Shown: positions 1-6,671 of the stretch, piece by piece | Position numbering within the stretch: position 1 is the stretch's first letter | How the letters are laid out: every line of letters starts with the position of its first letter | The notes under the pieces: model-generated | Told to the model about the DNA's origin: nothing | Database searches by the model: none | What the model saw: the letters and a program-made list of their open reading frames with translations, nothing else | Source: Acidimicrobiales bacterium | GTDB taxonomy: Bacteria > Actinomycetota > Acidimicrobiia > Acidimicrobiales > SHLQ01 | Reading direction: 5' to 3' | Assembly (NCBI GenBank): GCA_013002375.1 | Contig: JABDJW010000101.1 | Location: forward strand, 1 to 14,008 | Length of the DNA: 14,008 nt | Made by a program: the position numbers and the translations under genes

Positions 1-5
1 GTCAT
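1..5 (-). CDS. Possible start codon of the next gene (expected tsaD), cut by the left edge
   Basis: An ATG on the minus strand (bases 5-3) overlaps the rimI TGA stop (bases 4-2) as ATGA, the same coupling seen at the tsaB-rimI junction. In actinobacteria the gene after rimI is normally tsaD (t6A synthase catalytic subunit). Only the start codon and two more bases are visible, so the identity is inferred from gene order alone. Confidence 0.3.
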
Positions 6-571
6 GATGCCTCCCGCGGTACCCGCGACAGGCGGGGGTCGATGTCGAGACGAAGCGTTTCGAGGAGTTGATCGAGCCGATGCCGGAATCGGTCGCCGGC
101 GATGTTGCGCGCCCACATCACGACCGCGTCTTCGCCGTCGCTCTCGTAGTACTGCTCGCGAATGCCAGCCGATTCGAAGCCGAACCGGCGATAGAGCGCC
201 TGGGCCCGCTCATTCGAGGCCCGAACCTCGAGGGTCAAGGCGTCCAGGCCGAACACGATCGCTTCCTCGGCCAACACCGCAACCAGCGCGGTGCCGACCC
301 CGCGTCCGCCGTAGTCCGGATCGACCGCAACCGTCGCGATGTGGCCATCGCCGTCCTGCACCAGCAGCCCGGCGTGGCCGACCTGGACGCCGTCGAGCGT
401 GGCGACCACGAACAACCGCCCGGCCGGCATGCGCTGCAGCTGATCGGACCACATCCGATACGACCACGGCGCCGGGTACACCTTGGCGTCGATGGACCGC
501 GCCCGATGCAGGTTGGCCGGTGCCATCGGCGCGATCGAGACCACGGCGCTCGGTGCCACCGCGGCGTTCAT
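2..571 (-). CDS. rimI: Ribosomal-protein-alanine N-acetyltransferase RimI (GNAT family)
   Basis: RimI transfers an acetyl group from acetyl-CoA to protein N-termini, classically ribosomal protein S18, in the cytoplasm. The 189-residue product shows the GNAT acetyl-CoA loop (VDPDYGGRGVGTAL, residues 83-96), then LEVRASNERAQALYRRFGF (114-132) and YYESDGEDAVVMW, all close to RimI. E115 in LEVRASN and Y127 in ALYRRFGF match the catalytic Glu and Tyr of the E. coli enzyme. The ATG at 571 overlaps the tsaB stop as ATGA, which fixes this start against a much longer upstream reading frame that merely runs through tsaB. The protein is longer than the usual ~150 residues: about 33 basic residues follow the last RimI-like segment, and the N-terminus is some 15 residues longer. 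The neighbours tsaB and tsaE match the usual context. In actinobacteria its true substrate may extend beyond S18. Confidence 0.93.
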   Translation of the reverse strand: MNAAVAPSAVVSIAPMAPANLHRARSIDAKVYPAPWSYRMWSDQLQRMPAGRLFVVATLDGVQVGHAGLLVQDGDGHIATVAVDPDYGGRGVGTALVAVLAEEAIVFGLDALTLEVRASNERAQALYRRFGFESAGIREQYYESDGEDAVVMWARNIAGDRFRHRLDQLLETLRLDIDPRLSRVPREAS

Positions 572-1266
572 GAGCTGGCCCGTTTCGTCCAGTTGATCTC
601 GGCGTCGGGCTGACGCAGATACAACGGTCGGATGTCGCTCGGCGCCACGAACTCCTCCCGCAACGCGCGAGCATGGGCCAACTGCACCAGAGAGCGGGCG
701 TTCGGGTGGGCGAGCCCTTGCTCGACGACCTCGACCTTGCTGACTGCGGCAAAGTGATCGATGTAGCGCAACGCGCCATCGCCGACCAGGAGGCACTCGT
801 CGTTGCGGCTGGCGAGATCGAGGGCCAGGTCGTCGGGCGAGGACACTGCGTAGTCCGTGACCCGCTGCACACCACCGGGCACCTGGCGATAGAACGCGTG
901 GAAGACCTCGCCGCGGCGAGCGTCGAGGGCCGCGACGATCACCCGGTTGGTGAACCGCACCGGGAAGGCCAACAGATCGAGGCTCGCCACGCCGATCATC
1001 GGTACGCCGAGGGCATGGGCCATGGCCATGGCACTGGCGACACCGACTCGAAGGCCGGTGTAGAGGCCCGGGCCGATATCCACCGCGACGACGCTTATCT
1101 CGCTCAGTTCGATCCGGGCTTGGCGCCGGACGAAATCGATCTGGGGCGTGAGCGATTCGGCATGGCGGCGGCCGCGCGCCGAATGCACCGAGGCCAGGAC
1201 CCCTTCGTGACCACCGATGGCGCACCCGACCTGCGCCGTCGATGACTCGATGCCCAAGATCAGCAC
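568..1266 (-). CDS. tsaB: tRNA threonylcarbamoyladenosine biosynthesis protein TsaB
   Basis: TsaB is a catalytically inactive ASKHA-fold partner that heterodimerises with TsaD. With TsaE it supports transfer of threonylcarbamoyl to A37 of ANN-decoding tRNAs (t6A). The 232-residue product starts VLILGIESST, followed by RRHAESLTPQI, the hallmark DIGPGLYTGLRVG (usual form GPGSFTGLRIG) and ALDARRGEVF. Length is normal for the family. I chose the GTG at 1266 because the conserved ILGIESS strand follows at once; frame-open sequence further upstream is tsaE read out of frame. The start overlaps the last 7 bases of tsaE, and the stop overlaps rimI by 4, so translation is probably coupled across all three. 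The identity is secure; the exact start is the weaker point. Confidence 0.94.
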   Translation of the reverse strand: MLILGIESSTAQVGCAIGGHEGVLASVHSARGRRHAESLTPQIDFVRRQARIELSEISVVAVDIGPGLYTGLRVGVASAMAMAHALGVPMIGVASLDLLAFPVRFTNRVIVAALDARRGEVFHAFYRQVPGGVQRVTDYAVSSPDDLALDLASRNDECLLVGDGALRYIDHFAAVSKVEVVEQGLAHPNARSLVQLAHARALREEFVAPSDIRPLYLRQPDAEINWTKRASS

Positions 1267-1739
1267 GGAGCGACTCCCAAGGCGGTGGCGAGCACCCGTT
1301 CGCGTGCGGACCACCGGGGGCCGACCGCGGTGATCTGCACCAAGCGGTCGTCGTCGCCCTCGCCGAAGCTGATCCGAAGTTCGAGATAGTTGGCCGGTAG
1401 CGCCGGCGCGATCGCATCCCCCCATTCGATGAGGGTGACGGAGTCACCTTCGAGCAGCTCGGGGATGTCGAGGTCCATCACCTCGTTGAGGTTTTCGAGG
1501 CGGTACACGTCGAGATGATGCAGCAACAGGCGACCCTGGTATTGGCGAGCCAGGGTGAAGGTCGGGCTGGTGATGGGTTCGGTCACGCCCAGCGCCGCGC
1601 CGAACCCCTGGGCAAATGCGGTCTTCCCGGCGCCCAGGTCGCCCACCAGCAGCAACAGGTCGCCGGCGGCCACATGTTCGGCCACGGTGGCCGCGACGGC
1701 TTGCGTCTGTTCGACAGTGGAGGTGGCGACGAGGATCAT
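1260..1739 (-). CDS. tsaE: tRNA threonylcarbamoyladenosine biosynthesis ATPase TsaE
   Basis: TsaE is the P-loop ATPase that binds the TsaB-TsaD dimer and drives multiple turnover in t6A synthesis. The 159-residue product has the Walker A motif GDLGAGKT (residues 33-40), the switch-like SPTFTLARQY (58-67), HLDVYRL (75-81) and LIEWGD (103-108), all family signatures, and the usual length. The ATG at 1739 puts the first beta strand directly before the STVEQTQ segment. No clear Shine-Dalgarno sequence precedes it, and a 60-base gap separates it from the upstream hydrolase gene, the largest gap in this run after the glmS leader. A local promoter or reinitiation is therefore possible, though I see no convincing promoter boxes there. 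Confidence 0.95.
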   Translation of the reverse strand: MILVATSTVEQTQAVAATVAEHVAAGDLLLLVGDLGAGKTAFAQGFGAALGVTEPITSPTFTLARQYQGRLLLHHLDVYRLENLNEVMDLDIPELLEGDSVTLIEWGDAIAPALPANYLELRISFGEGDDDRLVQITAVGPRWSARERVLATALGVAPC

Positions 1740-1799
1740 GCCCAGCCCAGGTGAGGAGGTTCGTGCGCTGGCCGACGCGCGAACGAGAACAATTCGATT

Positions 1800-2669
1800 C
1801 TACGGCGTTCCGGGAGCGACGATCGACGTTGTCGCCAACTCGACCGCGGCGGCCGCCAACATCAGGAGCTCGTCGAGGTCGGCCTCCAGCACGCCGACGC
1901 CGGCCGCCACCAGCGCATCGCCGTCGTGACGGGTGTGGGCCGGCCGAAGCGATCGGGCCAATCCATCGTGCCCGGCCTGGGCCAACAGCAGGCACTCGGC
2001 CTTGGTACAGGTGGCGTTGGTCACGACGGCACCGATCGTCGTGTTGCCGAACGGCAACTCCTTGACCGGCCACTCGAAGTCGCTGGGGTCGGCCAGCACG
2101 GCCGCTTGTCCGGTTTGGTTGGCGTCCCCGAACGCGTTGACGGCGATGATCGCGGTCACCACGACATCGCCGTGATTGGTCGTCGCCATGCCGAGCCCAC
2201 CCGGCCGGCGGTGTTCGACCCCCAACCACTTGGCCACCGTGGCGCCGGTGCCCGCCCCGACCAAGCCGACCTCGGGATCGTCGGTGGCCGCCGCCAGCGC
2301 GGCCGCACCGGCTGCGGCGTCGGGCCGCACGGACCCATCGCCGACCATGAGGTCGTACAGGCACATGCCGACCACGATCGGCACCACGCCGCCTTCGGTG
2401 GGGAAACCCACCCCTTCCGCAGCCAGGGCCTGCATCACGCCGTCGGCCGCCGCCAGACCGAAAGCCGAACCGCCGCTGAGCACGATCGCATCGACCCGGT
2501 CGACCAGCCAGCGGGGATCGAGCAGGGCGAACTCGCGGGTGGCCGGCGCGCCGCCTCGGACCTCGCCCGACGCCACCGTGCCCTCCGGCAGCCGCACGAC
2601 CGTGCAACCGGTTTGGGCGTCGGCGTCGGTCCAGTGCCCGACGGTGACTCCGGGAATGCGCACGTCCAT
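1800..2669 (-). CDS. P1-family (DmpA/NylC-type) Ntn-hydrolase
   Basis: The 289-residue product belongs to peptidase family S58/P1, whose members include the aminopeptidase DmpA and the nylon-oligomer hydrolase NylC. These proenzymes cleave themselves just before a Thr or Ser, which becomes the N-terminal nucleophile. Here PFGNTTIGAVVTNA (residues 206-219) matches the NylC processing site, predicting cleavage between N209 and T210. Other family segments are GVTVGHW (7-13), VLSGGSAFGLAAADGV (63-78), FPTEGGVVPIV (89-99) and VGAGTGATVAKW (137-148). The ATG at 2669 gives the typical MDVRIPGVTVGHWTD opening, 10 bases after the glycosyltransferase stop; a longer open frame upstream lies within that gene. 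No signal peptide is seen, so it should act in the cytoplasm. Many actinobacteria carry such proteins with unknown substrates, so I would not infer nylon or D-peptide activity. Confidence 0.88.
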   Translation of the reverse strand: MDVRIPGVTVGHWTDADAQTGCTVVRLPEGTVASGEVRGGAPATREFALLDPRWLVDRVDAIVLSGGSAFGLAAADGVMQALAAEGVGFPTEGGVVPIVVGMCLYDLMVGDGSVRPDAAAGAAALAAATDDPEVGLVGAGTGATVAKWLGVEHRRPGGLGMATTNHGDVVVTAIIAVNAFGDANQTGQAAVLADPSDFEWPVKELPFGNTTIGAVVTNATCTKAECLLLAQAGHDGLARSLRPAHTRHDGDALVAAGVGVLEADLDELLMLAAAAVELATTSIVAPGTP

Positions 2670-2679
2670 CGTGGTGACG

Positions 2680-3810
2680 CTACCGGGCTGACGACCTCGC
2701 GCCGGCGACCAGCTCGGCCAGGGCTCGATCATACCGATCGGCAACCGCGGGCCAGGCCAGCTCGGCGACGGCGTCGGCCAGACCGGAAACTCGCGCCCGT
2801 GCCGCCGGGAGATCGAGCAGAACCTGCTCCAGTCGATCGCCCAACCGGCCGGGACCGTACAGCGCGGCCTCGTGGTACCGGGCGGGGATGACCTCGGGAT
2901 AGGACAACGAGGCCGGCAGGACGGGTATCGCACCGCAGGCGATCGCCTCGAGCAATGCCACCCCGAAGAACTCGTGCCGGGCCGTGCTCACCACCACGTC
3001 GGTTCGGCCCAGCAGCTCCGCGTAGGCGGCGCGCTCGAGGAATCCCACGTGGACGACCCGCGCGCCGAGCCGGTCGATCGCTTCGGTGAACTCCTGAGGA
3101 TCGCTTCGGCGATTCGGTCCGGCCAAGGCGACATCGAACGGGACGCCCTCGTCGGCCAGGCGCACCAGATTGCGCAGAAATCGGCCCGGATCCTTGTCGT
3201 GCGCCCAACGCTGGTTCCAGGTGATGAGCGGCGGCTTCGAATCGTCTCGGTCGGCCCGAAGGACCGGCAGGTCGGAGAGCTCGAGCCCAACCGGCAGAAC
3301 GTTGAACTTCTCCAGCGTGCGCAGCAGCAGATGCCGGTGGTCGTTGTCGGGGGCGCTCGCCAGCCACGCGGGCAGATGCTCGGCCAGGTGGTCGCGCTGA
3401 AAGGCCGAGTTGCACCAGATCGCGTCGGCGACCTGCATCGAAACCCAGTCGACCGCGGCCGCTTCGTCCTCGATCGACCGACCGAGGAGCACGGGATAGC
3501 CCACCTGATTCTCGTGCAGATACAAAACGACCGGCTGGTCGGTGAGCCAGGACCGGCTCAAACCGACGAAGGCGGCCAGGTTCACGAAATCGGCGGCCAC
3601 GACGACATCGGGCCGGCCGTGGTGCGCGACATCGGCCGCGGCGAGCTCGGCCAGCGTGACGGCCGATCCGCGTTGGCGCCATCGCCAGAACCGATCCTCG
3701 TGCTCGACGATCCGAATTCGGTGTGAGCAGTGCCGGGCCAGGCCCTCGGCCCATGCCGCGTGGGCCCCACCCGACCACGGCACCACCAGCAGTACGTCGA
3801 GTGAAGTCAC
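2680..3810 (-). CDS. GT4-like glycosyltransferase homologous to tRNA-queuosine mannosyltransferase (QTMAN/GTDC1, DUF3524)
   Basis: The 376-residue product aligns along its length with vertebrate GTDC1/QTMAN, which adds mannose to queuosine at position 34 of tRNA-Asp. Visible matches in order: GGAH (14-17; human GGSH), FWRWRQR (41-47; KWHWRAR), YLHENQVGYPV (97-107; YFHENQLIYPV), CNSAF (133-137), RWAHDKDP (201-208; RWEHDKDP), STARHEFFGVALLEAIACG (275-293; STAKHEFFGVAMLEAVYCG) and YPEVIPARY (304-312). Residues 1-170 are the DUF3524-type N-terminal Rossmann half and about 195-345 the GT4 C-terminal half. There is no membrane segment. It starts at GTG 3810, 8 bases after the alr stop, and lies upstream of tsaE/tsaB. 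Family membership is clear. Activity on queuosine in this organism is inferred; a different nucleoside or small-molecule acceptor is possible. Confidence 0.85.
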   Translation of the reverse strand: MTSLDVLLVVPWSGGAHAAWAEGLARHCSHRIRIVEHEDRFWRWRQRGSAVTLAELAAADVAHHGRPDVVVAADFVNLAAFVGLSRSWLTDQPVVLYLHENQVGYPVLLGRSIEDEAAAVDWVSMQVADAIWCNSAFQRDHLAEHLPAWLASAPDNDHRHLLLRTLEKFNVLPVGLELSDLPVLRADRDDSKPPLITWNQRWAHDKDPGRFLRNLVRLADEGVPFDVALAGPNRRSDPQEFTEAIDRLGARVVHVGFLERAAYAELLGRTDVVVSTARHEFFGVALLEAIACGAIPVLPASLSYPEVIPARYHEAALYGPGRLGDRLEQVLLDLPAARARVSGLADAVAELAWPAVADRYDRALAELVAGARSSAR

Positions 3811-3818
3811 GGAGGCCG

Positions 3819-4931
3819 CTACCGGTAGTGGCGCCGCACCCGGGAACTGATCGCGCAGATGACTTCGTAGCCGATCGTGCCGAGTCGGGCCGCGATCTCG
3901 TTGGGGGTGATCTCGTCGTCGCCCTGGCGGCCGATCAGCACGACCTCAGCGCCCGGCGTGATGTCGGAATCGGTGCCGCAGTCGACCATGAGTTGGTCCA
4001 TGGTCACCGCCCCGACGATAGGGCGACGCCGGCCGCCGATCAGTACCTCGACACCACACTCGTAGCTGCGCCGCTGCACCCCGTCGGCGTACCCGATCGG
4101 CACGGTCACGACCCAGCGGTCTTCGGGCGCTTCCCAACGGAGCCCGTACGAGACCCGCTCGCCGGCCCGAACCCACTTGGCGAACGACACCTCCGACTTG
4201 AGCTTGATCGCCGGGCGAAGCTCGATCGGGATGGGCATGGCATCGCTCGGGGGTACGCCGTAGACCTCGATGCCGCAGCGCACGAGATCGAAATGAGCGT
4301 CGGGTTTGCTGAGGGTCAGCGCCGAGTTGGCCGCGTGGATCATCGGGGGCCGCAGATCCGCGGCTTCCAGGGTGCGAACGCACTCGGCAAAGCGATCGAG
4401 TTGGATGGCCGTGTACTCGTTGTCCGGCTCGTCGGCCACCGCGCTGTGGGTCCACAGTCCTTCGAAGAACAGTTCAGGTTTCGCGTGGAGCGCACGAACG
4501 AACGGGAGAAGCTCCGACGGATCGATGCCGACCCGATGCATGCCGGTGTCGACCTTGACGTGGACCGGAAGGGCTTCGGACCCATGCTGTGCCGCGGCAG
4601 CCGCCATTGCGGCCAAACCCTCGCCGCTGTAGAGCGTGGGCCGCAACCCGTGGTGCGCGACCTCGCCCATCTCGTGGGGACGGGGTTCGGACAGAACCAA
4701 GATCGGGCAGTCGATGCCGGCCGCTCGCAGCTCGAGGCCCTCATCGACGAGCGCCACCGCGAGCCAGGTCGCGCCGGCGCGCAGGGCGGCGCGCGCCACC
4801 GGCACCGCACCGTGGGTGTAACCGTCGGCCTTCACCACCGCACAGAGCTCGGCCGGTGCTGCGAACTCGGCCAAGGCGGCAACGTTGTGGGCAACGGCCT
4901 CGAGATCGATCTCGGCCAGGGTGGGGCGCAT
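3819..4931 (-). CDS. alr: Alanine racemase
   Basis: Alr is a PLP enzyme that interconverts L- and D-alanine and so supplies D-Ala for peptidoglycan. The 370-residue product shows the PLP-binding AVVKADGYTHG (residues 31-41, lysine K34), VKVDTGMHRVG (126-136), MIHAANSAL (197-205), the second catalytic base in RVSYGLRW (Y262), IGYADGV (279-285) and VTMDQLMVD (309-317). Fold type III barrel and C-terminal beta domain are complete, and length is normal. The usual AVVKANAYGHG motif has Asp-Gly in place of Asn-Ala and Thr in place of Gly, but both catalytic residues are intact. The ATG at 4931 lies 3 bases after the nnr stop, so co-transcription is near certain. Its place between nnr and tsaE is typical for actinobacteria. 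Confidence 0.96.
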   Translation of the reverse strand: MRPTLAEIDLEAVAHNVAALAEFAAPAELCAVVKADGYTHGAVPVARAALRAGATWLAVALVDEGLELRAAGIDCPILVLSEPRPHEMGEVAHHGLRPTLYSGEGLAAMAAAAAQHGSEALPVHVKVDTGMHRVGIDPSELLPFVRALHAKPELFFEGLWTHSAVADEPDNEYTAIQLDRFAECVRTLEAADLRPPMIHAANSALTLSKPDAHFDLVRCGIEVYGVPPSDAMPIPIELRPAIKLKSEVSFAKWVRAGERVSYGLRWEAPEDRWVVTVPIGYADGVQRRSYECGVEVLIGGRRRPIVGAVTMDQLMVDCGTDSDITPGAEVVLIGRQGDDEITPNEIAARLGTIGYEVICAISSRVRRHYR

Positions 4932-4934
4932 GGC

Positions 4935-6260
4935 TCAGGTGACTCCTCGTCGGGTGAGAACCGACGGAATGGTAGCGAGCAGATCCGATGCCACCAGACC
5001 CGGGGTCGAGGCGGCGGCTCGCCCGTGGACCTGGGCCGCCGCGGCCGCGGCATCGAACGGCTTCGCACCCCGGGTCACGAAGCCGGCGATCACGCCGGCG
5101 AGCACATCACCGGTGCCCGCCGTTCCCAACGTCGGCGGGCCGGCCGTGATCAACCGGACCGCGCCGTTGGGTGCGGCCACGACCGTGGTCGGGCCCTTCA
5201 GCAGAACGACCGCCGGCGCGGCCGCGGCAAGCTCGCGAGCGGCGGCCAGCCGGTCCGTGCCGGGCCGGTGGCCCATCAGGCGTTCGTACTCGCCATCGTG
5301 GGGGGTCAGAACGGCCGGAACATAACGCGGCGCGATCGCCTCCAAACCGATGCCGGCGAGCGCGGTGAGCCCGTCGCCGTCGATCACCAACGGCTGGGGC
5401 ACCCGCACGTAGTGCTCCACCAGGGTGCCGGCATCGGGACCCAGGCCGGGACCGAACACCACGGCGGCAAAGCGCTCCAGATCGGCCGGCACGCCAGCGG
5501 CGGGGAGCGGGACCCTGACCGCCTCGATCGGGTCGGGCGGCCCGTCGCCCAGCGAACACAGGCGCACATATCCGGCGCCGGCCCGCATCGCGGCCGCACT
5601 GGCCAGCTGGGCCGCTCCGTCCATGCCGGGCGATCCGGCAATCACCAGGCACGCCCGCTTCCACTTGTGCGTATCGGGCTCCAGGCTCGGGACCATGGTC
5701 GCGATGTCGGCATCGGTCACCAATGCCGCCTCGGCTCGAGAAACGTCCAACCCGATGTCGGCCACCACGATCTCGCCGGCCAGGCGGGCACCGGGTCCGC
5801 TCAGCAAGCCAGGCTTGAGCGCGGCAAAGGTCACGGTTCGGTCCGCCGCCATCGGCGCACCGTGGATCTCGCCGGTCAGCCCATCGACCCCGCTCGGGAT
5901 GTCGACGGCCAACACCAACGGCCGGCCGGTGATCGACGGCGCGTCGTAGGGCCGGCCCAGGCCAGTGCCGTAGGCGGCATCGATCACCAGGTCGGCGGCC
6001 GGCAAGCGATCGATCGAGCCCGCGTCGAACTCGAGGAGCCGGGCCCCTCGGCGGCGCAGGAAGCGGGCCGCCACCCGGCCGTCGGCACCGTTGTTGCCCG
6101 GACCGGCGACGACCACGATGCGGCGACCGTAGGCCCCACCCAGCATCCGCAGCGCCTCACGGGCCACCGCGAAACCGGCTCGTTCGATCAAGACCTGCAC
6201 CGGCTCGGTGGCTTCGGCATCGATGGCCGCCATCTGGGTAGGGGTGACAACCGGCTGCAT
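4935..6260 (-). CDS. nnr: Bifunctional NAD(P)H-hydrate epimerase / ADP-dependent NAD(P)H-hydrate dehydratase
   Basis: Nnr repairs NAD(P)H hydrates: the N-terminal domain epimerises R- and S-forms, and the C-terminal domain dehydrates the S-form using ADP. The 441-residue product has the epimerase signatures GPGNNGADGRVAARFL (53-68), VIDAAYGTGLGRP (92-104, with D94) and VDIPSGVDG (119-127). The ribokinase-like dehydratase follows with HKWKRACLVIAGS (198-210), MRAGAGYVRL (225-234), LTPHDGEYERLMG (318-330), LKGPTTVV (354-361) and GTAGTGDVLAG (379-389, catalytic D385). It is shorter than the E. coli protein (about 515 residues), but both active sites are present. The ATG at 6260 follows the acpS stop by 3 bases. 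AcpS and Alr on either side are the usual neighbours. Confidence 0.95.
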   Translation of the reverse strand: MQPVVTPTQMAAIDAEATEPVQVLIERAGFAVAREALRMLGGAYGRRIVVVAGPGNNGADGRVAARFLRRRGARLLEFDAGSIDRLPAADLVIDAAYGTGLGRPYDAPSITGRPLVLAVDIPSGVDGLTGEIHGAPMAADRTVTFAALKPGLLSGPGARLAGEIVVADIGLDVSRAEAALVTDADIATMVPSLEPDTHKWKRACLVIAGSPGMDGAAQLASAAAMRAGAGYVRLCSLGDGPPDPIEAVRVPLPAAGVPADLERFAAVVFGPGLGPDAGTLVEHYVRVPQPLVIDGDGLTALAGIGLEAIAPRYVPAVLTPHDGEYERLMGHRPGTDRLAAARELAAAAPAVVLLKGPTTVVAAPNGAVRLITAGPPTLGTAGTGDVLAGVIAGFVTRGAKPFDAAAAAAQVHGRAAASTPGLVASDLLATIPSVLTRRGVT

Positions 6261-6263
6261 CGG

Positions 6264-6641
6264 TCAGAATCCTTCGGCGACGACGAACGCTTGGGCCACG
6301 AGGGCCGAGTGGCTCAGGGAGACGTGCCAGGCCGCAACTCCGTGGGTCGCGGCCAACGCTGCCGCGGTCTCGTGCAACCGCAACGAGGGAGCGCCCGATT
6401 CGGCCCGCACGACCTCGATGTCCCGCAATCGTGCCGCGCCCAGGCCGCTGGCCAGCGCCTTCAACACCGCCTCCTTGGCCGCGAACCGAGCGGCCAGTCG
6501 TTCCGTGGGATCGACCGCGCTGGTCGCGTAGGCCTGCTCGTCCGCCGTGAACAACCGATCGAGCAACCCGGGGGTGCGTTCGAGCGAAGCCCTGAACCGC
6601 TCCAGGTCGACGACGTCGGCACCGACGCCGACTATCGCCAT
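6264..6641 (-). CDS. acpS: Holo-[acyl-carrier-protein] synthase
   Basis: AcpS moves 4'-phosphopantetheine from CoA to a serine of apo-ACP, switching on fatty-acid synthesis. The 125-residue product begins MAIVGVGADVVDLERF, carrying the conserved metal-binding Asp (D9). It continues with RFAAKEAVLKAL (52-63), with the metal and base residues K56, E57 and K61, and ends with HVSLSHSALVAQAF (106-119). Length fits the group-I AcpS trimer. I chose the ATG at 6641 rather than an in-frame TTG 15 bases upstream because the first beta strand starts right after it. It lies 30 bases after glmS and 3 bases before nnr. Confidence 0.95.
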   Translation of the reverse strand: MAIVGVGADVVDLERFRASLERTPGLLDRLFTADEQAYATSAVDPTERLAARFAAKEAVLKALASGLGAARLRDIEVVRAESGAPSLRLHETAAALAATHGVAAWHVSLSHSALVAQAFVVAEGF

Positions 6642-6671
6642 GACCGCGGGCCCCAATGCCGCGAGCGCACG

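Noticed and set aside
572..1447. Upstream extension of the rimI frame through tsaB
   Set aside because: The translation before the ATG at 571 is Arg/Pro-rich with no RimI similarity, and the same DNA encodes tsaB in another frame.
1926..2891. Plus-strand open frame of 321 codons
   Set aside because: It lies antisense to the P1-family hydrolase and the end of the glycosyltransferase gene. No recognisable motif and biased composition.
2670..2933. Longer N-terminus for the P1-family hydrolase
   Set aside because: The extra residues overlap the end of the glycosyltransferase gene, and family members begin with the short strand before GVTVGHW, which the ATG at 2669 provides.
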